A program made the translations under genes and the position numbers. Of a stretch of 64,000 nt of DNA, positions 45,555 through 53,867 are shown in pieces. The notes beneath the pieces were generated by a model, which was not told where the DNA came from, did no database searches, and saw nothing but the letters and a program-made list of their open reading frames with translations. Positions within the stretch are counted from its first letter, which is position 1. Each line of letters starts with the position of its first letter. Source of the stretch: Campylobacter sp. RM16192 (GTDB lineage Bacteria > Campylobacterota > Campylobacteria > Campylobacterales > Campylobacteraceae); contig NZ_CP012552.1 of assembly GCF_004803855.2 (NCBI RefSeq), positions 1,302,001 to 1,366,000 of the forward strand, read 5' to 3'.

Positions 45555-45797
45555 TTACTCTTTTGGACGAGCTTCATTTACTCTTAAAGCCCTTCCACCT
45601 ACCTCTTTGTCATTTAACGCTTCTATCGCCTTTACTGCTTCGGCATCATCCATTTCAACAAATCCAAACCCTTTTGAGCGATTTGTTTCTCGATCTTTAA
45701 CGATTCTTGCGCGTTTTACTTCACCAAATGGTGAAAAAGTATCCTTAAGCTCTGCCTCAGTCATACGATATGACAAGTTACCGACATAAATATTCAC
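45555..45797 (-). CDS. Small RNA-binding protein with single RRM
   Basis: 80 aa, one complete RNA recognition motif. RNP2 is IYVGNLSY and RNP1 is KGFGFVEM, with the aromatic residues that stack on RNA. Such proteins occur in Campylobacterales and cyanobacteria and may act in RNA folding or cold response; the targets are unknown. GTG start after AGAAGGAAAC. The leader contains a short hairpin (CCGAT/ATCGG, 45822-45834), and a TATCAT box lies at 45842-45847, so the message has a structured 5' end. Confidence 0.9.
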   Translation of the reverse strand: MNIYVGNLSYRMTEAELKDTFSPFGEVKRARIVKDRETNRSKGFGFVEMDDAEAVKAIEALNDKEVGGRALRVNEARPKE

Positions 45798-45909
45798 AGT
45801 AACGTTTCCTTCTAAAAAATTCCGATAAAATCGGTGAAATGATGATACCTGAATTTACTTTAAAAAGCTAGCAAAATGCCAAATTTTAATAATTTATTTA
45901 AAAATATGC

Positions 45910-46458
45910 TTATTTATTAAACAAAAGCCCCTCTTTTACCTCTTTGTAAATTTTCTCGCCGCAAAGATTTTTAACCAGTTCAAGCGCAAATTCCATAGCC
46001 GTAGCGGGACCGCGAGAAGTGATGATATTACCGTCTTTTACGACATTTTGCGAGCTTATGTATCCGCTATCTTTAACTTGAGCTTCAAAGCTTGGATAGC
46101 AAGTGTAGCTCTCTTTTATCACGCCAGCTTTTGCTAAAGCCATAGGAGCCGCACAAATAGCGCCTATAAATTTGTCTTTACTATCAAATTCTTTTAAAAG
46201 CGCTTGAAGTTTAGCGCTGTTTGCTAGGTGTTCCGCTCCAGGCAAGCCTCCTGGAAGCACTATCATGTCAAACTCACTTTCGCAAATATTTTGCAGCGTA
46301 GTGTCGGCATGAACTTTTACACCATGAACTCCTGTAAGGATATCTGCATCAAGCCCTACAAATTTTGCCTGGGCTCCAGCTCTTTTTAGCACATCGATAA
46401 TGGTTATCGCTTCAATCTCTTCAAAGCCGTTTGCAAGCATTACAGCGACTTTTTTCAT
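45910..46458 (-). CDS. DJ-1/PfpI family protein (YajL/ThiJ type)
   Basis: 182 aa DJ-1 superfamily protein. The nucleophile-elbow cysteine is in IGAICAAPMALA, the conserved Glu in NGFEEIEAI, and the partner region in TSRGPATAMEFAL. Family roles include redox-sensitive chaperone or deglycase-like activity, still debated. The frame opens at TTG 46473, but ATG at 46458 follows AAAGGAG at correct spacing. A -10 box is at 46485-46490. It is divergent from the SelW-like gene. Confidence 0.87.
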   Translation of the reverse strand: MKKVAVMLANGFEEIEAITIIDVLKRAGAQAKFVGLDADILTGVHGVKVHADTTLQNICESEFDMIVLPGGLPGAEHLANSAKLQALLKEFDSKDKFIGAICAAPMALAKAGVIKESYTCYPSFEAQVKDSGYISSQNVVKDGNIITSRGPATAMEFALELVKNLCGEKIYKEVKEGLLFNK

Positions 46459-46484
46459 ATCTGCTCCTTTCAAGTTGTTATTTA

Positions 46485-46490
46485 ATTATA
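46485..46490 (-). promoter_or_regulatory. -10 box of DJ-1 family gene
   Basis: Minus-strand TATAAT, 26 bases before the ATG at 46456-46458. Confidence 0.6.
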
Positions 46491-46513
46491 TGTTAGATTA
46501 ACTGAATTTGTGT

Positions 46514-46519
46514 TAGAAT
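46514..46519 (+). promoter_or_regulatory. Possible -10 box of the SelW-like gene
   Basis: TAGAAT preceded by TGTGT (extended -10 like), 29 bases before the ATG at 46549; AAAGGA ribosome site between. Confidence 0.45.
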
Positions 46520-46548
46520 TCAAAACTTCTTGACAAGAAAGGACAAAA

Positions 46549-46797
46549 ATGGAAGTAAAGATTACCTATTGTAATTCTTGAAATTACAGACCGACAGCTT
46601 CTCGTGTAGAAGAAAAAATACTTTCAGAAATAAAAGGTGCTAGGGTTAGCAAAGTCGTCGGAAGTGGCGGAAACTTCATAGTTGAAGTTGATGGAAAAGT
46701 TGTATTTTCCAAAAAAGATCTAATAGGTACTAGCGTAAATGCTCTACCAAATAACGAAGAGATCGAGCTTTTAGTAGAAAGCCTAAAATCCGCTTAA
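46549..46797 (+). CDS. SelW-like selenoprotein (Rdx family) with in-frame UGA read as selenocysteine
   Basis: 82 aa if UGA at 46579-46581 is decoded as selenocysteine (residue 11). The N-terminus reads MEVKITYCNS-Sec-NYRPTA, giving the CxxU redox motif of selenoprotein W/Rdx proteins, and the body (ILSEIKGARVSKVVGSGGNF, FIVEVDGKVVFSKKDL) fits the thioredoxin-like Rdx fold. The frame after UGA continues for 71 codons to a TAA followed by a strong terminator palindrome. A hairpin suited to a bacterial SECIS follows the UGA. ATG has AAAGGA upstream. Family members are small thiol-redox proteins. A gene finder that treats UGA as stop would miss it. Confidence 0.88.
46579..46614 (+). promoter_or_regulatory. 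Candidate bacterial SECIS element after the UGA codon
   Basis: CTTCT (46598-46602) pairs with AGAAG (46608-46612) around loop CGTGT, so the apical loop with a G starts about 21 bases after the UGA, in the range known for bacterial SECIS hairpins. A weaker alternative pairs TTCTT (46575-46579) with AAGAA (46610-46614). Structure judged by eye only. Confidence 0.5.
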
Positions 46798-46806
46798 ATT
46801 CTAATG

Positions 46807-46830
46807 GTCAAGGTCAAATTTGACCTTGAC
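46807..46830 (+). terminator. Terminator palindrome after the SelW-like gene
   Basis: GTCAAGGTCAAA (46807-46818) is immediately followed by its perfect inverse TTTGACCTTGAC (46819-46830), 10 bases after the stop. No long T-tract follows. Confidence 0.65.
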
Positions 46831-46889
46831 TTCATCAATATATTTATAAAATTTGAACTTTAAATTTAAGCCTCAAACTAGTTTCAAAA

Positions 46890-47456
46890 CTATTTATTGG
46901 CCCTCTCGATATACTCGCCTCTAACGGTATCTACGCGGATAACTTCACCCTCAAGCACATGAAAAGGTATTTGAACAACTGCACCGCTTTCAAGCGTAGC
47001 AGGCTTTTTCCCACCTTGTGTGTCGCCTTTAAAGTTTGGTGGAGTCTCTACTATCTTTAGCTCAACTACTTGAGGTACTTCTACGCCGATAGCTTTACCG
47101 TTGTGAAAAAGTATATCAACCATCATACCGTCTATCATCCATTTTTTCACATCACCCACATCATCATCAGCAATTGCTACTTGCTCGTAAGTTACCGTGT
47201 CCATGAATTGGCAATACTCACCGTCATCGTAAAGATACTGCATCTGTTTTTCTTCCAAATTTGGCTGATCGGCTTTATCACCCGCATGAAATGTCTTTTC
47301 TAGTACTTTGCCGTCGATAAATGACTTAATCTTAGCTCTTACGAAAGCTGCTCCTTTGCCTGGTTTTACATGTTGGTATTCAACCACTTTGTAAGGAATG
47401 CCTTCTAATTCTATTTTTAGACCCTTTTTTAGATCACCCATTGAATATGTTGCCAT
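46890..47456 (-). CDS. efp: Translation elongation factor P
   Basis: 188 aa EF-P, relieving ribosome stalling at polyproline. Three beta-barrel domains; the modification loop of domain I reads [12 protein letters not shown] with the tip Lys. Whether it is lysylated needs epmA/epmB, not in view. AAGGAG precedes the ATG and a TATAAT lies at 47483-47488. Confidence 0.97.
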   Translation of the reverse strand: MATYSMGDLKKGLKIELEGIPYKVVEYQHVKPGKGAAFVRAKIKSFIDGKVLEKTFHAGDKADQPNLEEKQMQYLYDDGEYCQFMDTVTYEQVAIADDDVGDVKKWMIDGMMVDILFHNGKAIGVEVPQVVELKIVETPPNFKGDTQGGKKPATLESGAVVQIPFHVLEGEVIRVDTVRGEYIERANK

Positions 47457-47482
47457 ATATTCTCCTTATTAAATAATCGCCG

Positions 47483-47488
47483 ATTATA
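47483..47488 (-). promoter_or_regulatory. -10 box of efp
   Basis: Minus-strand TATAAT preceded by GA, 26 bases before the EF-P ATG. Confidence 0.65.
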
Positions 47489-47552
47489 TCAAAATTACAA
47501 TTATAGATTTATTATTTTAAAAATTGCAGGACCCAAAGCATATAGATTAGCT

Positions 47553-47789
47553 TTAATTTTCACCGAATTTAAAAGTACCTTTTTTCTTTTCACTTCCATC
47601 TGATTGGGAATATATATCTCTCATAAGCTGTTCGCTTACGCTTGGATTATCTTCTTTTATCTTTTGAAATTTTTTCTTTTCACTTAAAATTTTCTCAAAA
47701 CTCTTAGTGCTTCGTCTCTGCGCCTCACTCTCGCATCCTAAAATAAAAAACAAAGTCAAAAAAAAGATAGAAAGTCTTAAATAATTCAT
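47553..47789 (-). CDS. Small lipoprotein of unknown function
   Basis: 78 aa. Signal sequence with lipobox FFILGC gives lipidated Cys19. The remaining 59 residues are highly charged (KKFQKIKEDNPSVSEQ) with no known domain and probably helical. It lies between serA and efp on the same strand; the serA terminator hairpin is just upstream, so it probably has its own weak promoter in the 53-base gap. Function unknown. Confidence 0.7.
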   Translation of the reverse strand: MNYLRLSIFFLTLFFILGCESEAQRRSTKSFEKILSEKKKFQKIKEDNPSVSEQLMRDIYSQSDGSEKKKGTFKFGEN

Positions 47790-47815
47790 ATAAATTTCAT
47801 TGCTCCAAAATATAT

Positions 47816-47840
47816 TTTAAGCCTCTTAAAGAGGCTTAAA
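47816..47840 (-). terminator. Terminator after serA
   Basis: TTTAAGCCTC (47816-47825) pairs with GAGGCTTAAA (47831-47840), perfect 10-bp stem, 5-base loop, starting 3 bases after the serA stop. Confidence 0.75.
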
Positions 47841-47842
47841 GC

Positions 47843-49420
47843 TTATAGTAATGCGTATTTCGCCCAAACGCAAACATCAAGATTATTTAGCTTGCTAAGA
47901 GTCTCTTTTGATATTTTCTCATCAACAAGAACAACAGCAAGTGCAAATCCATGCTGATCACGTCCAAGTCTAAAGTCTGCAATATTGATCTTTTCATCAG
48001 CTAAAATCGAACTAATTTTTGCAATTACACCAGGAACATCAGAGTTTTTAAATATTATCATTTTACCTTTTGGCTTAAAGTCAGTTTTAAATCCATTGAT
48101 ACCAACTATACGTTGATCTGACTCATCAAATACAGTTCCGCTTACTGATGTTATACCACTATCTGTAGTAACTTTTACAGTTATTTTATTTTTATATCCA
48201 CTTTCAGGCACGCAAACAGCATCTGTTAAAATGCCTTTTTCATCCGCCAAAAATTTAGCATTTACATAGTTAATGCCGTCTCCCAAGCTCTCTTTTAAAA
48301 CACCCACAAGGGCAAATGTAAGCATAGATTTTATATAGTTTCCTATATATCCTTCAGCTTCAACTTTGATAGCTTTTACAGGTGCTTGAGTCATTTGTGC
48401 CACCAAGAACGACATTTTAGATATAAGATCTATGTATGGCTCCACAAATGGAGGTAAATCTTCTGTCTTAATAGGTAAATTTAGAGCATTTGGATAGCTT
48501 ATACCACGAGCCGCACTGATAGCTTGTTCTGCTGCTGCGATAGCGATATTGCTTTGAGATTCAAGAGTATTGGCGCCAAGATGAGGAGTAACACTAACAT
48601 TATCAAGGTCAAGCAGAGGATGGTTTGTCGCGGGCTCTTTTGAAAATACATCAATGCCAGCAAAGGCTACCTTGCCACTTTTTAAGGCTTTTTCAAGAGC
48701 CTCTTCGTTATAAAGCCCACCACGTGCACAGTTTATCAAACGAACTCCATCTTTCATCTTTAAAATTTCATGTTCGCCTATTATATTAGTAGTCTCTTGC
48801 GTTTTTGGTGTATGAATTGTTATAAAGTCGCAAGCCAAAATATCATCAAAATTTCTAGTATAGGTTCCGCCCATATCCGTTACTTTAGATGGATCTATAT
48901 ATGGATCATAGGCTATTATTTGCATACCAAATGCCGCGGCTCTAGTGGCAACCCTTGAACCTATATTTCCAAAACCTATAACTCCTAAAGTTTTATTAAA
49001 AAGCTCGACTCCGTACCATTTTTCGCGCTTCCATATTCTATCTACTTTTAAAGCATTATGAGCATAAGGAAAACTTCTAGCAGCCGCCAACATATGAGCC
49101 ATAGTTAATTCAACAGCTGCAATTGTATTTGCCGTAGGCACGTTCATAGCGATAATTCCTCGCTTAGAGCATCCATCTATGTCAACGTTATCCACACCTA
49201 CGCCTGCTCTAACAAGGGCTTTTAAATTTTTAGCCGCATTTAAAAACTTCTCGTCTACTTCTGTAGAGCTCCTAGTTATCGCAACATCCGCTTCGCCTAT
49301 AATTTCCAAAAGCTTATCTTTTGGCACAGAAGTAGCATCAACTACTTTTATATTTTCTTCGCGGTTTAAAATTTCAAAACCAACCTGATGAATCGCATCA
49401 CATACAATTATTGTTTTCAC
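47843..49420 (-). CDS. serA: D-3-phosphoglycerate dehydrogenase
   Basis: 525 aa, long (type I) SerA, first step of serine synthesis. Dehydrogenase core 1-310 with NAD loop GFGNIGSRVA, substrate Arg in INCARGGLYN, Glu in SKEPA and catalytic His in VTPHLGA. An intervening ASB domain about 315-450 and C-terminal ACT domain about 452-525 for serine feedback follow. It overlaps the upstream small membrane protein gene by 4 bases. Confidence 0.96.
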   Translation of the reverse strand: MKTIIVCDAIHQVGFEILNREENIKVVDATSVPKDKLLEIIGEADVAITRSSTEVDEKFLNAAKNLKALVRAGVGVDNVDIDGCSKRGIIAMNVPTANTIAAVELTMAHMLAAARSFPYAHNALKVDRIWKREKWYGVELFNKTLGVIGFGNIGSRVATRAAAFGMQIIAYDPYIDPSKVTDMGGTYTRNFDDILACDFITIHTPKTQETTNIIGEHEILKMKDGVRLINCARGGLYNEEALEKALKSGKVAFAGIDVFSKEPATNHPLLDLDNVSVTPHLGANTLESQSNIAIAAAEQAISAARGISYPNALNLPIKTEDLPPFVEPYIDLISKMSFLVAQMTQAPVKAIKVEAEGYIGNYIKSMLTFALVGVLKESLGDGINYVNAKFLADEKGILTDAVCVPESGYKNKITVKVTTDSGITSVSGTVFDESDQRIVGINGFKTDFKPKGKMIIFKNSDVPGVIAKISSILADEKINIADFRLGRDQHGFALAVVLVDEKISKETLSKLNNLDVCVWAKYALL

Positions 49421-49902
49421 AGCTTAACCTCCATAATTTGCGAGTGTATATCATACGTTTTAAGATCATGTATAACACGGTTTAATATACTAACATCTTG
49501 CGTATTGATATAGATTAGATTTTTAGAATTTTCTTTTATTACACTAAAATCAACAGAGATATTTTTAAGAGTTTGGCTTAGGCAAAACATAGAATATATA
49601 TCATTTTTATCTATTATTAGTTGATAAACTATTTTATCAATATTATCTTTTTCGCTATTTTTAAACTCTATGAATATCTCATTTGCAGCTAAAATATACT
49701 CTTTGGGAGTCAAATTTGCAAGTTTATTAACCCATGAAGCTCCATTTTTGCTTCCGTTTGACTCAACTTCTTTTATAGTATCTTGCTTTTGTGGTATTCC
49801 TTGGGCTAAATTTGCGTTTGCATATCTCCACAGAAAAAATCCGCAGAGAGATACAAACGCCAGCAAGCAAACAATCACAGAAGCAAGCAGATGTCGTTTC
49901 AT
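49417..49902 (-). CDS. Single-pass membrane protein of unknown function (between rpsA and serA)
   Basis: 161 aa. One N-terminal transmembrane helix (about 6-26), a polar linker, then a soluble domain of about 110 residues (NKLANLTPKEYILAANEIFIEF ends in its first helix) with no motif I recognise. Topology suggests a periplasmic domain. It lies 14 bases after rpsA and overlaps serA by 4 bases, a position conserved in C. jejuni (Cj0892c-like, as I recall). Function unknown. Confidence 0.72.
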   Translation of the reverse strand: MKRHLLASVIVCLLAFVSLCGFFLWRYANANLAQGIPQKQDTIKEVESNGSKNGASWVNKLANLTPKEYILAANEIFIEFKNSEKDNIDKIVYQLIIDKNDIYSMFCLSQTLKNISVDFSVIKENSKNLIYINTQDVSILNRVIHDLKTYDIHSQIMEVKL

Positions 49903-49916
49903 TTAATTTCTATAAA

Positions 49917-51590
49917 TTAAGACAGCTGCTCTTTTATAATATCGCCTAATGTAACCTTATCGTTACTATTTATTTCATTTAAAACTTCACGCTCTTTTTG
50001 TTTAGCTAAACGTCTTATACTTAGGCGAATTCTGTTCTTTTTCTCATCTATAAAAGCTATTGCGGCCTCGATATTATCATTGATATTTAGATCCTCGGCT
50101 TTTACATTTCCCATATCCTCTTTGCGGATTAAGGCATCAACGTTGTCACCAAGCTCTACAAATATACCAAACTCTTTAATATCGCGAATTTTACCAGTTA
50201 CTATATCGCCCACATTGTATTTTTTAGCATAGGCTTGAACAGGGCTTTGTTTTAAATCTTTTAGACTTAAAGATATCTTTTGTTCACCATTATCTATCTT
50301 TATAATCTTTACTTCAACTTCGTCGCCTATTTTAAACATATCTTTGCACTTATCGTTTCTATCCCAAGAAGCATCTTCATTGTGCAATAATCCTTCTACA
50401 CCACCAATTTTAATAAAAGCGCCAAAATTAGTAACTGTAGTAACAGCTCCTTTTACAACGTCACCTTCTTTAAATTTAGAGTTAAACTCGTCAAATGGTT
50501 TTGGAAGCAGATTTTTAAGACTAACTCTTAAACGACGATCGTTAGCGTCTATCTCTATTACCTCTACATCAAGCTCTTCGCCTTCGCTTATATGATCTTT
50601 AGGATTTTTTATATTTTTATCCCAAGAAATTTCAGATATGTGCAAAAATCCTTCTATATCATTTCCAAGATCTACAAAAGCGCCATAAGGCTCAATATTG
50701 CTAACTATTACTTTTATAGTATCACCAACTTCTAAACTATCTTTAATCTCATCCCAAGGATCCGGCATAGCAGCTTTTATAGATAGCGAAAGATGCTTTT
50801 TCTCGTTGTCATATTTGATAACCTTAACTAAAACCTTATCCCCCTCTTTATAAAGAGAACCAGGATTTACAGGCCCTTTATAGCTAATTTCACTATAGTG
50901 AACAAGCCCATCTACTCCGCCTACATCTACAAACATTCCATAAGTTGTGATCTTCTTGACAGTTCCTTCGATAGCGTCTTCATTCGAGATTATTGATGAG
51001 ATAGCCTCTTTTTTCTTTTTGCGATCTTCATCTAGTAGTCTTTTTCTAGAAACAACTATACTTTGTTCCTCTTTATCAACTTTGATAACTTTAACTTTAT
51101 AAGTTTTACCCATCACAGAATTTGAATCTTTAAATCCGCTTTGAGATTTTGGTAAGAAAAACTCGATTCCATAGCTATTTTGAGCAACAAAACCACCTTT
51201 ATTTTTACCTATTATTTTAACATCAAATACATCTTGATTATCTTCATTGTAAGAATCGATATAGGACTTAACCTTCTCTTTTCTTAAGGCTTTTTTATGA
51301 GAAACTATTGGTCTTCCACCACGAGATCCGGTTATAACAACCTTGATAGTATCATTGATATTAAATTTTAAATTTCCGTTTTCATCACTAATCTCGGATA
51401 TATTTAAAATACCTTCCGATTTTTTACCTACATTAACGAAAACCTCATCACCTTTGATATCGACGATAGTACCGTCGCTATCCTCTTCAGTCTTTTTAAA
51501 AGACTCCTCCAACATCGCCGCAAAGTCTTCTTCTTCTATAAATTCATCCTTTGCTTTATTGATTTGAACATTTTTGTTCACCGCAGCCAT
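49917..51590 (-). CDS. rpsA: 30S ribosomal protein S1
   Basis: 557 aa with six S1 OB-fold repeats. Repeated signatures are GMFVDVGGVDGLVHYSEIS, GAFVDLGNDIEGFLHISEIS, GAFIKIGGVEGLLHNED and GIFVELGDNVDALIRKED; the first two repeats are more divergent, as usual for the ribosome-binding ones. S1 helps mRNAs dock on the 30S subunit. Strong promoter at 51645-51650 and AAAGGAT before the ATG. Upstream sits a 182-base non-coding region with nothing else that I can identify. Confidence 0.96.
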   Translation of the reverse strand: MAAVNKNVQINKAKDEFIEEEDFAAMLEESFKKTEEDSDGTIVDIKGDEVFVNVGKKSEGILNISEISDENGNLKFNINDTIKVVITGSRGGRPIVSHKKALRKEKVKSYIDSYNEDNQDVFDVKIIGKNKGGFVAQNSYGIEFFLPKSQSGFKDSNSVMGKTYKVKVIKVDKEEQSIVVSRKRLLDEDRKKKKEAISSIISNEDAIEGTVKKITTYGMFVDVGGVDGLVHYSEISYKGPVNPGSLYKEGDKVLVKVIKYDNEKKHLSLSIKAAMPDPWDEIKDSLEVGDTIKVIVSNIEPYGAFVDLGNDIEGFLHISEISWDKNIKNPKDHISEGEELDVEVIEIDANDRRLRVSLKNLLPKPFDEFNSKFKEGDVVKGAVTTVTNFGAFIKIGGVEGLLHNEDASWDRNDKCKDMFKIGDEVEVKIIKIDNGEQKISLSLKDLKQSPVQAYAKKYNVGDIVTGKIRDIKEFGIFVELGDNVDALIRKEDMGNVKAEDLNINDNIEAAIAFIDEKKNRIRLSIRRLAKQKEREVLNEINSNDKVTLGDIIKEQLS

Positions 51591-51644
51591 CGTGATCCTT
51601 TTGAGTATATTTTGCTTGCACTATTTTTAGTTACAATTAGCTAG

Positions 51645-51650
51645 ATTATA
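51645..51650 (-). promoter_or_regulatory. Promoter of rpsA
   Basis: Minus-strand TATAAT directly preceded by TTTTTAAG, which is the Campylobacter sigma-70 consensus (T-rich -16 region plus -10), 54 bases before the ATG. Confidence 0.75.
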
Positions 51651-51772
51651 CTTAAAAATAACTTATTTGTAGATTAACTTGCGAGAATTTGGGACTACGA
51701 TAGATAACTGCTGAGTAATTTTAAACTAAATTTTATAATTTTAAGATTATTTAATTTAATATAATATATCTG

Positions 51773-52603
51773 TTAATTTTTAAAATCTTCTATCTTTTTT
51801 ACAACATTTTGTATGATCCAATCAGGTGTGCTAGCTCCTGCGCTTACTCCGCAATGATTTTTGCCCTTAAACCACTCCTCATTGAGCTCACTCTCATTTT
51901 CTATAAGATAGCTATCGCTACAAAAATTTTTAGATATCAGGTATAACTGCTTTGTATTGGATGAATTTTTACCACCTATGATTATCATCACATCAGCTCT
52001 TTCGGCAAGCTCTTTAACAGCCTCTTGATTTTCCAAAGTGGCATTACAAATAGTATTAAAGACTCTAACCTCTTTTGTTTTAAGCATTAAGTAATTTACT
52101 ATTTGCATAAATTTCTCAACCTTGCGCGTAGTCTGGCTCACTACAGCAACCTTTTGAGAAAGCTTTATGTTATCTAGCTCGCTCTCATCTAAAACAACAT
52201 AAACCTTTCCTTCTGCATAAGATTTTACACCTTTTACCTCGGGATGATTTTCATCCCCAAAAATGACTATATCATACCCCTCTTTGCTCATTTTTTCGCA
52301 AATTTGCTGTGGTTTGGTCACAAACGGACATGTCGCGTCAATAATTTTAATATCGCTATTTTTTAGTTTAGACAGATCGTTTTTAGTAATGCCGTGAGTG
52401 CGTATAATTGCCTTTTTTTCCTCGGTTATCTCGCTTATTCCCTCTAAGGTTTTAACGTTAAAATTTATCTTTAATCTATTAATCTCTTCATTATTATGAA
52501 TAAGGGGTCCTATAGTAGCGGCATCTTTTGCATTTTCAGCGATTTTTATCGCACGCTTTACTCCAAAACAAAATCCATAACTACTTGCAAGCTCAATCTT
52601 CAA
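51773..52603 (-). CDS. ispH: 4-hydroxy-3-methylbut-2-enyl diphosphate reductase (IspH/LytB)
   Basis: 276 aa last enzyme of the MEP isoprenoid pathway. The three iron-sulfur cysteines are in YGFCFGVKRA (Cys12), IDATCPFV and FNTICNAT; the catalytic Glu is in the TLENQEAV region, and HPEVKGV supplies a substrate His. The frame opens at TTG 52615, but TTG at 52603 is six bases from GGAG and gives the family N-terminus MKIELASSYGF. It overlaps aroA by 11 bases. Confidence 0.95.
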   Translation of the reverse strand: MKIELASSYGFCFGVKRAIKIAENAKDAATIGPLIHNNEEINRLKINFNVKTLEGISEITEEKKAIIRTHGITKNDLSKLKNSDIKIIDATCPFVTKPQQICEKMSKEGYDIVIFGDENHPEVKGVKSYAEGKVYVVLDESELDNIKLSQKVAVVSQTTRKVEKFMQIVNYLMLKTKEVRVFNTICNATLENQEAVKELAERADVMIIIGGKNSSNTKQLYLISKNFCSDSYLIENESELNEEWFKGKNHCGVSAGASTPDWIIQNVVKKIEDFKN

Positions 52604-53867
52604 CGCTAGCTCCAAGCTCTCTTAATATAGAGCCGAATTTCGGAAAAGAGGTAGATATAAATTCGCTCTTTTCGATAACCATTCCGCATTTAAGACCCAA
52701 AATAGCAAAGCTCATAGCTATACGATGATCGCCGTGGCTATCTATGATCGCACTATTTGCCTGCGCACCTTTGACGCTAAAACCGTCTTCAAATTCACTT
52801 ACTTCAAGCCCGCACTTCCTAAGCCCTTCAACCATAACGGCGATTCTGTCGCTCTCTTTTACTCTAAGCTCTTTTGCGTTTCTTATTACGCTTACTCCGA
52901 TTGCATTTGCAAAAGCTATGGCGAGAGCCGGCACTTCATCAATCAGCCAAGAGATATTTTCGCTTACTTCAACGGCTTTAAGAGGAGCGTATTTTATCTC
53001 GATTTCGCCTATGCTCTCGTATTCGCTACTAGTCTCTTTAAATTTTATATCGGCACCCATTTTTTCAAGCACCCTGTAGGCCTCTATGCGTGTTTTATTT
53101 AAAAGCATATTTTTAAGCACCAAGTGTGAATTTGGGATGATTGCGGCCGCAACCGCAAAGAAAAATGCAGAGCTTGGATCGTTTGGCACAAAAATTTCAA
53201 GAGGCTTAAGAGGCACTTGCATAGGAGTTACTTTAACTTCAAGATTATTTCTTACAAGCTCCGCCCCCATACCTCTTAGCATTCTTTCTGTATGATCACG
53301 GCTTAATTCAGGCTCACTTATTACACATCCATTTGATTTAAGTCCTGCTAAAATAAGCGCCGATTTAACCTGAGCGGAAGCGATTTTACTCTCAAATTTA
53401 AAATACTCAAGTTTGCCTCCTCGGATACAAAGAGGAGCCATATCTCCATTATTCACACCATCTATCTTGGCTCCTACGCTTATTAATGGCTTTCCTACTC
53501 TTGCCATAGGACGGCGATTTAGATACTGATCTCCGCTTAGTACAAAAAATCCGTCAGTCGCGGCCAAAAATCCCATAAGAAGCCTCATTGCGGTTCCAGA
53601 ATTCCCACACTCAAGCACAGAGTGCGGCTCCTGCAATTTTTGAGGTGGAATTATAGTCATAATTCCGTTTTCTTCTGATACTTTGGCACCTAAAAGTTTA
53701 ACTATATTTAAAGTATTTAATGTATCTTCAGCCTTTAGATAGTTTCTTATCGATGACGGCTTGTCGCTTAGTAGCGAAAATATAGCACATCTATGAGATA
53801 TCGATTTATCCGCTGCTATAACTTCTAATTTCGCTTCAATCCTATTTTTTAAAGCAAAAATTTTCAT
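52593..53867 (-). CDS. aroA: 3-phosphoshikimate 1-carboxyvinyltransferase (EPSP synthase)
   Basis: 424 aa. Shikimate pathway enzyme. N-terminal DKSISHRCAIFSLL, the ECGNSGTAMRLLMG loop, NRRPMARVGKPL, and the C-terminal RVKESDRI and GDHRIAMSFAI signatures are all present. The LECGNSGTAMR loop has Ala after Thr, as in many class II EPSP synthases. It overlaps pheT by 4 bases and ispH by 11 bases. Confidence 0.96.
   Translation of the reverse strand: MKIFALKNRIEAKLEVIAADKSISHRCAIFSLLSDKPSSIRNYLKAEDTLNTLNIVKLLGAKVSEENGIMTIIPPQKLQEPHSVLECGNSGTAMRLLMGFLAATDGFFVLSGDQYLNRRPMARVGKPLISVGAKIDGVNNGDMAPLCIRGGKLEYFKFESKIASAQVKSALILAGLKSNGCVISEPELSRDHTERMLRGMGAELVRNNLEVKVTPMQVPLKPLEIFVPNDPSSAFFFAVAAAIIPNSHLVLKNMLLNKTRIEAYRVLEKMGADIKFKETSSEYESIGEIEIKYAPLKAVEVSENISWLIDEVPALAIAFANAIGVSVIRNAKELRVKESDRIAVMVEGLRKCGLEVSEFEDGFSVKGAQANSAIIDSHGDHRIAMSFAILGLKCGMVIEKSEFISTSFPKFGSILRELGASVED

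Noticed and set aside
46549-46578. Reading the TGA at 46579 as a true stop or the locus as a pseudogene
   Set aside because: The frame continues intact for 71 codons with family-like sequence, ends at a terminator, and the TGA is at the expected redox position.
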